Positions 1 through 5,416 of a DNA stretch of 9,271 bases are shown one piece after another; the stretch's first letter is position 1, and each line of letters begins with the position of its first letter. The stretch is taken from the NCBI GenBank assembly GCA_003153655.1, contig PMAK01000155.1:10017-19287 (forward strand), written 5' to 3'. The translations under genes and the position numbers were made by a program. The DNA is from Phycisphaerales bacterium. Lineage in GTDB: Bacteria > Planctomycetota > Phycisphaerae > Tepidisphaerales > Tepidisphaeraceae. The notes below the pieces were generated by a model. It was not told the DNA's origin, made no database searches, and saw nothing but the letters and a program-made list of their open reading frames with translations.

Positions 1-16
1 GCCAACTCGCGGATGG

Positions 17-50
17 CGGCTTATGCCGACCTACCGGCGAATTTACGCCG
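17..50. repeat. Two small adjacent hairpins at the fliW 3' end
   Basis: CGGC-TTAT-GCCG (17-28) and CGGCG-AATTTA-CGCCG (35-50) are perfect short inverted repeats six bases apart. The second includes the fliW stop codon in its loop. Inner arms can also pair with each other (GCCG-GTAGGT-CGGC on the minus strand), so the folds are mutually exclusive. There is no T-run, so terminator function is doubtful. No start codon or gene can be assigned in positions 1-42. Confidence 0.45.
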
Positions 51-492
51 ACTTGGCCAGTTGCACATCGGAGGCAAGCCTCAGTAGTGGTTGGCGTGTC
101 GTCCATTTTTTCTCGGTGAGGACGACCTGCTCGGCGACGCGGTTCTCACCGTTGACGACGATCGGGCCCAGAAGGTTTCCGGTGAGCCATTCACCGACCT
201 TATTACAGATCACGAGAATCTGGGCGAACTTCAAATCGGTGAATGAAAGATCCTCAAACGTTTCTTTTCGAAGGGGCACATCGTACTCCTTGAAGAAGGT
301 GTTGGGATCGGTGACGACGAAGGCGATGCTGGGTTCATCAACGCTTTGCAGCCAGAAGAAATAATTTCCGTGGCCGGTCTGTATGAGGGCAAAGCGGGTG
401 TAATCGGGAAACCCGAGCAATCCGCGTGGAAAGGTCATGAGGCGGTCCTCATCAACCGTTACGACGCCGAAACGAGAAGTTCTGATCTCCAT
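43..492 (-). CDS. fliW: FliW, flagellar assembly factor and CsrA antagonist
   Basis: FliW is a cytoplasmic protein that binds flagellin and, when freed, binds CsrA and relieves its repression of flagellar mRNAs. The 149-residue product has the family landmarks in order: a TSRFG strand near residue 5, a FPRGLLGF motif around residues 22 to 29, WLQSVDEPSIAFVV in the middle, and NLLGPIVVNGENR near residue 110, followed by QVVL. Length is normal for the family. I choose the ATG at 492 because homology begins there and GGAG lies 5 bases upstream (498 to 501). The frame stays open back to an ATG at 630, but those extra 46 residues are Arg/Gly-rich, unlike FliW, and lack a good ribosome site. The gene follows flgL after a 366-base gap with its own predicted sigma-54 promoter. 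In many bacteria csrA lies next to fliW; here it would lie beyond the window edge, if present. The stop codon TAA (43 to 45) lies in the loop of a small hairpin. Confidence 0.95.
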   Translation of the reverse strand: MEIRTSRFGVVTVDEDRLMTFPRGLLGFPDYTRFALIQTGHGNYFFWLQSVDEPSIAFVVTDPNTFFKEYDVPLRKETFEDLSFTDLKFAQILVICNKVGEWLTGNLLGPIVVNGENRVAEQVVLTEKKWTTRQPLLRLASDVQLAKSA

Positions 493-497
493 CTGAG

Positions 498-501
498 CTC
501 C
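498..501 (-). promoter_or_regulatory. Shine-Dalgarno of fliW
   Basis: GGAG lies 5 bases before the ATG at 492 and decides the start against the longer open frame from 630. In transcript sense the context is GAG-AUUGGAG-CUC, so this GGA can sit in the loop of a weak 3-base-pair hairpin. A second GGA follows directly in the start region (AUGGAG). Both are where CsrA could block ribosome binding, although neither matches the full CsrA consensus. Confidence 0.7.
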
Positions 502-507
502 AATCTC

Positions 508-633
508 GCATCCGGGCCGCAGCCGGGGGCACAAGCCCACCGAGCGGCGGAAGCGGAAGTTCTTGCCGGCGGCTTCTTGCCGCCCGCGTGAGCCATGGCA
601 TCCGCCACGGCCTTGGGCCGCCAGCCGCATCCG
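508..633 (-). repeat. Three copies of CGGATGC in the fliW leader
   Basis: The heptamer CGGATGC occurs on the minus strand at 633-627, 604-598 and 514-508. The first two lie across the loops of predicted hairpins, so GGAU is exposed. The third lies just upstream of the fliW ribosome site in a stretch with no strong stem. GGAUG is the core of the published CsrA consensus, but the preceding ACA part is absent in all three copies. Confidence 0.5.
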
Positions 634-651
634 GCGGCCAGGGCCTTGGAA

Positions 652-673
652 CCGGATCGCAACCGCGATCCGG
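652..673. repeat. Perfect 9-bp inverted repeat with 4-base loop
   Basis: CCGGATCGC (652-660) and GCGATCCGG (665-673) are exact inverted copies separated by AACC. This is the strongest single hairpin in the flgL-fliW gap. It has no T-run on either side, so it does not look like a Rho-independent terminator. It may be the structural core of the leader RNA or a dyad-symmetric protein site. Confidence 0.7.
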
Positions 674-836
674 AGTAGCTTGCCGCGGCTTCCACCGCGG
701 ATTGCTCTTTCGCCGCCGACCGATCCCCGGCCGCAGGCGTTTCAGGCGATTTCTGCCGCTCCCGGCAGATTTTTCTGCGCTTCATATGATTGGTTGTTTG
801 TTTCCCAATCACAATGTACGCTGCATCATTACACAG

Positions 837-851
837 GCAATCCGCGTGCCA
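837..851 (-). promoter_or_regulatory. Sigma-54 (RpoN) promoter driving fliW
   Basis: The minus strand reads TGGCACGCGGATTGC from 851 to 837, matching the sigma-54 consensus TGGCAC-N5-TTGC exactly. The invariant GG and GC are separated by the required 10 bases, and the G after TGGCAC is also preferred. Only the base after TTGC (C instead of A or T) departs from the consensus. It begins 8 bases after the flgL stop codon and points at fliW, with a predicted start near 825. Sigma-54 control of middle or late flagellar genes is well established in several bacterial groups. I saw no second site of this quality elsewhere in the window. No enhancer-binding site could be identified. Confidence 0.75.
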
Positions 852-858
852 GAAGACA

Positions 859-2769
859 TCATGCTATAAAATCCAAGAGTGATGTCTGAAGCGATTGCGC
901 CGCAGTCTGCAAACTCGCCTCAAGGGCTGTCTGCAACGTTTGGAACTGTGTAATGGCCTGCGTCATATCAACGTTCTGAAGCTGCGACACCAGCGATTGC
1001 GTCGCTGTTTTCTGTTGTGAGAGGTCCGTCTGGCGGTTGGTGAGCTCCTGCTCGACCGCGCCGGTCTGGCCCCTGACTTCGATTACACGACTGGTATCTG
1101 TTTGAAGATTGCCGCCGGCGGCAGTGATGGCCTGCTGGTTGCCGGTTTGCAAGGCATTCATTAGTGCCTGGAGATTTCCGAATATGCCGGTGGAAGTCGG
1201 GGCGCCGACGTCAGCGCCGGTGATGGTGTTGCCGGATGCAGCCGTGGTCAGGCCGAGATCGACCGCGGCGCTGGATGCATTGAGTTCAGAGACGGTGAAA
1301 GGACCGCTGCCGCCGCTGGAATCGGTGAGGACAATCCCGCTGCCGGTCGTTGCGAGGGATGCGGTGATCTTGGGTCCGGCGGCGGTGTTAATCTCGTTGA
1401 TCACATTCTGCACGGTTGTCGCAGCGGAGACGGAAACCTGGAACGTGGTTCCATCGCTGGCCGTGATCTGGAAATCGGGTGTCGTTCCACCGGCGGTTTT
1501 AACGCCCGCGCCATTGTTCAATTGATCGAGCGGCGTTGCCGCATCCATGCTTTGAATACCGAGTTCGGCCGCGGTGGTTCCGCCGTTTTCTCCGACGCTG
1601 AGACTTGTGCCCTGTGAGGCGTTGAGGATGTTGATGCCAGTGCCGGCGGCATTGATTTGGGCCTGCACACCGAGGCCGGCTCCGTTGATCGCGTTGAGCA
1701 TGTCCTGCACGGTTCCACCGGGCGGCCAGGTGATTGTTTTGCTGAACTGGCCGTTGGTGATGGTGAGGCCTGAGTTGTCGATTCCCGCACCATTGCGAAG
1801 CGTGGAGATGGGCGACAGCAGCGTGACGCGTGGATTCAGTGAACTGCCTACGTCCGAGATGCCCGCACCTTCGCCGGTTGCGGGGGTGGCGATGCCCAGA
1901 TCCTGGGCGGTGGTGCCGGTGACAGTGATGTTGTCACCAACCGCGCCTGAAAGCGTCAGGCCTTGGCCGGTGATGGAGGCGGTGATTCCACCGACGGCCG
2001 CCTGGTTGATGAGATTGACGACATCGCCGACGCTGGAAGCGGAGGAGAGATCGACGGATTTGGTGACGATCCCGTTGCTTACCACGATGGAGCCGGGCTG
2101 AATGCCGTCGCCGGCAGCACCGCCGACATCGGACAAGCGTGTTTGGGCCGTGAGTGCGGGGCTGATGTCGGCGGACCCGTTTATGCCGGAGGATAGCGAG
2201 CCGAAAGTCTGAGCGCCGTTGGCCTGGAGGGAGACGGAGATGCCGTCATCGACGGTGTTTTGCAGAGTTGTCGCGGTGCCTGTGAATTGGACGACGCCGT
2301 TGGATTCGACGAACGGCTGCGAGTTGCCCGTCGCGCCGCCGAAGAGATATTGACCGTTGAGTTGCTGATTGGCGATGGACAACGACTGGTTATAGAGACT
2401 CTGCACGACCGCGATGTCGCTTTCCCGCTGAGTTTGAGTGACATCGGAGCCGACGTCGGCGGAGGCAATTTGCTGCGCCTGCTGAAGAAGCGTGGTGAGG
2501 TTACCGAGGCCGCTGTCCGTCTGGGCAAGCTGCGCGCTGGTGGTATTGATGGTGTCGTTGTAGGTCTGCTGTGTGTTCAGGGTCTGATTAAGCTGCATGA
2601 TCATCGAAGCGGCGGAGGGATTGTCGCTGGGTACAGTGATCGCCTGGCCGGTGGAGAGTTCATTTTCCACCTTCAGAAGCTGCGACTGGGTGCTGTCGAT
2701 GTTTTGCGACGTAAGTTCACTCTGCATCAGAGTGCTTACCCGCGTGAGACCTATAGGAAGAACGGACAT
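859..2769 (-). CDS. flgL: FlgL, hook-filament junction protein, expanded with internal repeats
   Basis: FlgL (HAP3) is secreted by the flagellar type III system and forms the last junction ring before the filament. Residues 1 to about 150 form the flagellin-like N-terminal helical domain, with a LSTGQAITVPSDNPSAA stretch at 38 to 54 corresponding to the flagellin 'G..I.sasDDpa' region. The last 75 or so residues form the matching C-terminal helix and end in SLLDFIA, as FlgL proteins do. At 636 residues it is about twice the enteric protein (317). The extra length is a central region of three repeats at about 205-293, 313-406 and 411-508. The start at 2769 has AGGA about 9 bases upstream, overlapping the flgK stop. 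The gene follows flgK by 11 bases. A plain flagellin is unlikely, given the position after flgK and the FlgL-type C-terminus. Confidence 0.93.
   Translation of the reverse strand: MSVLPIGLTRVSTLMQSELTSQNIDSTQSQLLKVENELSTGQAITVPSDNPSAASMIMQLNQTLNTQQTYNDTINTTSAQLAQTDSGLGNLTTLLQQAQQIASADVGSDVTQTQRESDIAVVQSLYNQSLSIANQQLNGQYLFGGATGNSQPFVESNGVVQFTGTATTLQNTVDDGISVSLQANGAQTFGSLSSGINGSADISPALTAQTRLSDVGGAAGDGIQPGSIVVSNGIVTKSVDLSSASSVGDVVNLINQAAVGGITASITGQGLTLSGAVGDNITVTGTTAQDLGIATPATGEGAGISDVGSSLNPRVTLLSPISTLRNGAGIDNSGLTITNGQFSKTITWPPGGTVQDMLNAINGAGLGVQAQINAAGTGINILNASQGTSLSVGENGGTTAAELGIQSMDAATPLDQLNNGAGVKTAGGTTPDFQITASDGTTFQVSVSAATTVQNVINEINTAAGPKITASLATTGSGIVLTDSSGGSGPFTVSELNASSAAVDLGLTTAASGNTITGADVGAPTSTGIFGNLQALMNALQTGNQQAITAAGGNLQTDTSRVIEVRGQTGAVEQELTNRQTDLSQQKTATQSLVSQLQNVDMTQAITQFQTLQTALEASLQTAAQSLQTSLLDFIA
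1246..2157 (-). repeat. Three tandem ~90-residue repeats inside FlgL
   Basis: Protein residues 205-293, 313-406 and 411-508 share one pattern. Each opens with a short helix-like start (TRLSDV, ISTLRNGAGI, LDQLNNGAGV), then beta-rich sequence. Next comes a conserved centre (SVGDVVNLIN, TVQDMLNAIN, TVQNVINEIN), then an 'xxAxIxxxGxGxxLx' strand, and each closes in DLGIA, ELGIQ or DLGLT. They resemble the flagellin hypervariable repeat usually named Flagellin_IN. They probably form surface-exposed domains outside the helical core. DNA identity between copies is low, so the duplication is old. Confidence 0.75.
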
Positions 2770-2780
2770 GGTTCGTATTC

Positions 2781-4478
2781 CTAGATTGTGATCGCCAGTA
2801 AGGAGGTCATCATTTGATTCACCGTTGAAATGAACATTGCAGCGCCCTGATAGCTTCGCTGCTGCATGAGCATATTTACGGTCTCCTGGTCGATGTTGAC
2901 GCCGCTGACCGACTGTTGCTGTGCTTGCAATGTCTGCTGAATGTCCTGCGTGGATTGGGTGTCGCTCTGAGCCTGGGCGGAGGTGGTGGCGATGCCGCCG
3001 ATCATGGCGTTGTACGCAGTCGTCCAGGATTGATTGCCGAGAACCGATTGATTGGTTGAGGAGAAGCTGGCGATGGCCAGGGCATTGGAATTGTCGCCGG
3101 GATCGCCGTTCTGGGCGGCGGCCAAGAGATTGGGATTGGCCGCGGTAATCGGATTGACGGCAATCGAAGCGGCGTCGGATCCCGAGAAGAAGGTGTTGAC
3201 CCCCAGGGCGGCAAGGGCGTGGCTGCTGTCCTGGCTGAAGGAGATCTGTACGTTTGGATCGGTGGAGGCGATGGTCAGCTTTCCGCCCTGGATCGTGGCG
3301 GAGACATTCGGAATCGCATTGAGGCTGGCGGCGAGGCTGTTCAGCGTTGTATCGCCGGGCTGGCCGGTCAAGTTAACCGGGACGAGCGTGCTGCTGGAGA
3401 GATTCGTTTGTGTGTTCGTTGTCGTGAGAACAAAGCTGCCGTTGACTGGTTGGAATGGGAGATCGGTGGCTGCGCTGTTCAGGGGGCTCGTGGAACTCTG
3501 CACCTGGTTAGAGGCGGTCACGCTGGTGACGCCGTTGAGTCCCTGTCCGCTTGAATAGATGGAGTTCAGTCCGAAGATGAGGCCACCGGCGAGGGAATTA
3601 AATTGTGTTTGGACGTTGTTGAGTTGAGTTTGCGCGGCGAGGGTTGCGCCGATTTGGCCGCTGGTGGCCTGCACGGGTCCGCCGTTGGAGGCGAAGGTGA
3701 GTGAATAGTTGGGCTGGCCATTGACCTGGCTTTGCTGGACGGTGAGGCTGTCGGCGGTGGTGCCAACGACGAGGGGTTCGGAACCGATGTAGACATTCTC
3801 TGTTCCGTTGGCCTGCGGGATGGTTTGGACGTTGACGAGTTGCGCGAGGCTCTGGACGGCGGCGTCACGCTGATCGAGCAATTGGCTATTCTGGCCGCCC
3901 GCGCCCTGGCTGGTGGCGATTTGCTGATTGAGGCTGGCGATTTGCTGGGACAACTGGGATGCGTTGGCGGCGAGCGATGAGAGCTGAGAGCCAACGGTGG
4001 TTTGCATGGAATCGAGTTGTGAGCCGAGGCCGTTGAATTGTTGCGCCAGCGATTGCCCATCCTGAATAACAACCTGGCGCTGCGCGGTATCCGTGGGATT
4101 GTTGGCAAGCTGAGACCAATCGTTGGTGAAGGTCGTCAGTTGAGTATCGAGACTGTTGCTGCCGAGCGCGTTGAAGATGGTTTCGATCTGGCCGCTCAAT
4201 TGCTGCGTGGTGTTGGCGGCCTCGTAGTCGCTGGTGGCGGAGGTGAGGCGGCTGTTGATGTATTGGTCCACCTGGCGCTGGATGCCGGAGAGATCGACGC
4301 CGGTTCCGATGAACACGCCGGGGGAAAGTTGCTGATCGGGCAGATCGGTGGTGACGGCGACTTCGCGGGAGTAGTTGGGATTGCCGAGATTGGCAATGTT
4401 GTTGCCGGTGACCTGCAAAGCCGCCTGGGCAGTCGTCAGTGCATTGGCTCCGAGGTTGAGTGCTCCGTTGATAGACAT
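2781..4478 (-). CDS. flgK: FlgK, hook-associated protein 1
   Basis: FlgK forms the first junction zone between hook and filament and is exported through the flagellar type III system. The 565-residue length is near the usual 547. Residues 2 to 40 are the conserved rod/hook N-terminal motif, including ALQVTGNNIANLGNPNYSRE. The LLDQRD motif at residues 200-205 is typical of FlgK, and the final 40 residues carry the standard ending (VNIDQETVNMLMQQRSYQ and then TSLLAI). The Gln/Ser/Ala-rich coiled segment at about 140-190 fits the D1 helices. Around residues 340-450 there is a beta-rich inserted domain with a strand-helix-strand pattern like the FlgL repeats. The ribosome site is weak (only GAG near the start), so expression may rely on coupling to the flgN-like gene 12 bases upstream. 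Confidence 0.95.
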   Translation of the reverse strand: MSINGALNLGANALTTAQAALQVTGNNIANLGNPNYSREVAVTTDLPDQQLSPGVFIGTGVDLSGIQRQVDQYINSRLTSATSDYEAANTTQQLSGQIETIFNALGSNSLDTQLTTFTNDWSQLANNPTDTAQRQVVIQDGQSLAQQFNGLGSQLDSMQTTVGSQLSSLAANASQLSQQIASLNQQIATSQGAGGQNSQLLDQRDAAVQSLAQLVNVQTIPQANGTENVYIGSEPLVVGTTADSLTVQQSQVNGQPNYSLTFASNGGPVQATSGQIGATLAAQTQLNNVQTQFNSLAGGLIFGLNSIYSSGQGLNGVTSVTASNQVQSSTSPLNSAATDLPFQPVNGSFVLTTTNTQTNLSSSTLVPVNLTGQPGDTTLNSLAASLNAIPNVSATIQGGKLTIASTDPNVQISFSQDSSHALAALGVNTFFSGSDAASIAVNPITAANPNLLAAAQNGDPGDNSNALAIASFSSTNQSVLGNQSWTTAYNAMIGGIATTSAQAQSDTQSTQDIQQTLQAQQQSVSGVNIDQETVNMLMQQRSYQGAAMFISTVNQMMTSLLAITI

Positions 4479-4490
4479 GGCAAACTCGAA

Positions 4491-4982
4491 TTAAGCTATG
4501 GCATCCATGACACCGACGCGTGACATCACGCGCGGAATTCCTTGTTTGTTGTATAGCCCCGCCCGCTCGACAGCGCCGGCGAGAAGACGGACGACGGTGT
4601 TCAAATGTCCCAGCACGGCCGATGCGAGACGGGAAGAGCTTTGGGTGCGGCGCGCGATGCGGGTCGCCAGATCGCGCAGCTCCAGGCGGACTTTCAGGAG
4701 GCCTTCAGCTTGCGGAGGAAAAAGCTCAGCGAGCCGGGCGATGCGGGGCTCTTCAGGCAGCTTCAGGGTAATGGTGATCTGCCGCATGAGATTTCGACGG
4801 CGATTTTCGAGGTCGTTGATCCGCAGGCGTGTCGATTCGCTGCGCGTGATCCAATCGGCGATGGTGGGGAGTTCGAATTTCTTCATCGCGGCGTGCTGGG
4901 CCTCAAGCTGGTCGAACAGCTTGCGATGCTCGGCCGCCAACTGCATGAGGATGGCTTGCAGATCAGATATATGGCGGGACAT
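4491..4982 (-). CDS. flgN: FlgN-like export chaperone for FlgK/FlgL
   Basis: The 163-residue product is almost wholly helical, rich in Leu, Arg, Glu and Gln, with heptad-like spacing through residues 5 to 90. FlgN proteins are cytoplasmic chaperones that hold FlgK and FlgL before export. The C-terminal end (GLYNKQGIP ... VMDAIA) resembles the family's conserved 'Y...G ... D..A' tail that binds the substrates. Its place directly before flgK and flgL supports the role. I choose the ATG at 4982 because AGGAG stands 6 bases upstream (4989-4993). A longer frame from 5021 adds 13 residues without a better ribosome site. With this start the gene overlaps the flgJ-type frame by 20 bases. FlgN sequences diverge widely, so the call rests mainly on helix pattern, size and context. 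Confidence 0.72.
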   Translation of the reverse strand: MSRHISDLQAILMQLAAEHRKLFDQLEAQHAAMKKFELPTIADWITRSESTRLRINDLENRRRNLMRQITITLKLPEEPRIARLAELFPPQAEGLLKVRLELRDLATRIARRTQSSSRLASAVLGHLNTVVRLLAGAVERAGLYNKQGIPRVMSRVGVMDAIA

Positions 4983-5406
4983 GTGAGTCTCCTGAGAGAA
5001 CGGGTCTGACTGCAGCAGCACGGGCGGCGCGCACGCGATCGGCTCCTTCGCGCTCAGCGCTCAGGCCGCTCTTTGATCGAGACGGATGAGACCTTCTTGC
5101 CTCGATCCGGTTGACGATGGAGCTGACAAGGGTATCGGAAGCGCTGCTGGCCATGCGTTCGGCCAACCGCTCGTCGTACATGGCGCCAAACGCCTTGCCT
5201 GCTTCGCCGCCGTCGAGGAGCGTGCTGTGAAACGGACTATCCCGCATCTGCTTGAGCATTGGCTCGAAGAATGCCATGGCGACCCACTTGCGGGTCTGCT
5301 GGACAAGCTTGTCGTGCTGCGACATCGGGCCGCGCTCGCCAAAGTTCAGCATCGGATGTCCCGCGCTGCGGCGTGTGGTCGGAAATGGAATCGTGGAGAG
5401 AGACAT
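4963..5406 (-). CDS. flgJ: FlgJ-type rod-binding protein (N-terminal domain only)
   Basis: The 147-residue frame contains the FlgJ N-terminal rod-binding domain at about residues 33-95. It shows LVQQTRKWVAMAFFEPMLKQMRDS, shown here as LVQQTRKW then FFEPMLKQMRDS, followed by FGAMYDERLAERMA, the region that caps or scaffolds the growing rod in the periplasm. The peptidoglycan-hydrolase domain of enteric FlgJ (313 residues) is absent, so another enzyme must open the wall. The start at 5406 is supported by AAGGAG 4 bases upstream, overlapping the flgI stop. The tail after about residue 102 is Arg/Ser/Ala-rich and unlike the family. In the +1 frame the same bases read QEGLIRLDQRAA and then stop at 5061, which looks more natural and would leave no overlap with flgN. 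A frameshift near 5100, real or from sequencing, is therefore possible. Loss of the GLGLA-like end motif is also noted. Confidence 0.8.
   Translation of the reverse strand: MSLSTIPFPTTRRSAGHPMLNFGERGPMSQHDKLVQQTRKWVAMAFFEPMLKQMRDSPFHSTLLDGGEAGKAFGAMYDERLAERMASSASDTLVSSIVNRIEARRSHPSRSKSGLSAEREGADRVRAARAAAVRPVLSGDSHVPPYI
4989..4993 (-). promoter_or_regulatory. Shine-Dalgarno deciding the flgN start
   Basis: AGGAG with 6-base spacing to the ATG at 4982 is one of the best ribosome sites in the window. It favours the MSRHISDL start over the in-frame codon at 5021. It lies inside the last codons of the flgJ-type frame, so flgN translation may be coupled to it. Confidence 0.8.
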
Positions 5407-5410
5407 GTTG

Positions 5411-5416
5411 CTCCTT
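5411..5416 (-). promoter_or_regulatory. Shine-Dalgarno of flgJ overlapping the flgI stop
   Basis: AAGGAG lies 4 bases before the ATG at 5406, and its first two A residues are part of the flgI TAA (5417-5415). This fixes the flgJ start over the internal ATG codons at residues 19 and 28 and suggests translational coupling with flgI. Confidence 0.8.

Larger units (their letters stand above)
493..825 (-). promoter_or_regulatory. Long structured fliW leader with GGA-loop hairpins
   Basis: This is the predicted 5' untranslated leader of fliW, about 333 nucleotides from the sigma-54 start near 825. Perfect or near-perfect hairpins, read on the minus strand, are: 811-787 (7 bp, 11-nt loop, GGA at the stem-loop junction); 769-752 (7 bp, loop GGAG); 732-718 (5 bp with one GU, loop GGGAU); 700-683 (6 bp, loop UGGAAG); 673-652 (9 bp, loop GGUU); 641-621 (8 bp with two GU, loop CGGAU; an alternative pairs 639-633 with 622-616); 608-595 (5 bp with one GU, loop GGAU); 584-568 (6 bp, loop AAGAA). 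Five of eight expose GGA in the loop, as in CsrA/RsmE target RNAs. No U-tract follows any stem in this direction, so none looks like an intrinsic terminator and transcription should run into fliW. The region has no convincing gene. The stems are read directly from the sequence; CsrA binding is inference, and GC-rich DNA makes chance hairpins common. Confidence 0.45.

Noticed and set aside
493..630. Longer FliW start at 630
   Set aside because: The 46 extra residues are Arg/Gly-rich and precede the normal FliW N-terminus. The ATG at 492 has its own GGAG, and the ATG at 630 lies within a predicted hairpin loop without a ribosome site.
752..774. Rho-independent terminator on the plus strand (7-bp stem then TTTTT)
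   Set aside because: The form fits a terminator only for plus-strand transcription, and there is no plus-strand gene before it. The same stem on the minus strand carries a GGAG loop and no T-run. Antisense termination remains possible but unsupported.
459..785. Open frame of about 108 residues on the minus strand (starting MKRRKICRER) inside the flgL-fliW gap
   Set aside because: It has no ribosome site before the ATG at 785, has Ala/Arg/Ser-rich composition typical of chance frames in GC-rich DNA, resembles no family I know, and runs 34 bases into fliW. Its start would lie about 40 bases after the predicted sigma-54 start, so a leader peptide cannot be fully excluded.
812..842. Sigma-70-like promoter TTGCCT-N16-TACATT on the minus strand
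   Set aside because: Only 4 of 6 bases match in each box, and it overlaps the much better sigma-54 match.
1109..2101. Long plus-strand open frames opposite flgL, and similar ones opposite flgK, flgI and flgA
   Set aside because: They mirror the codon structure of well-recognised minus-strand genes, lack recognisable domains and ribosome sites, and are best explained as shadow frames.
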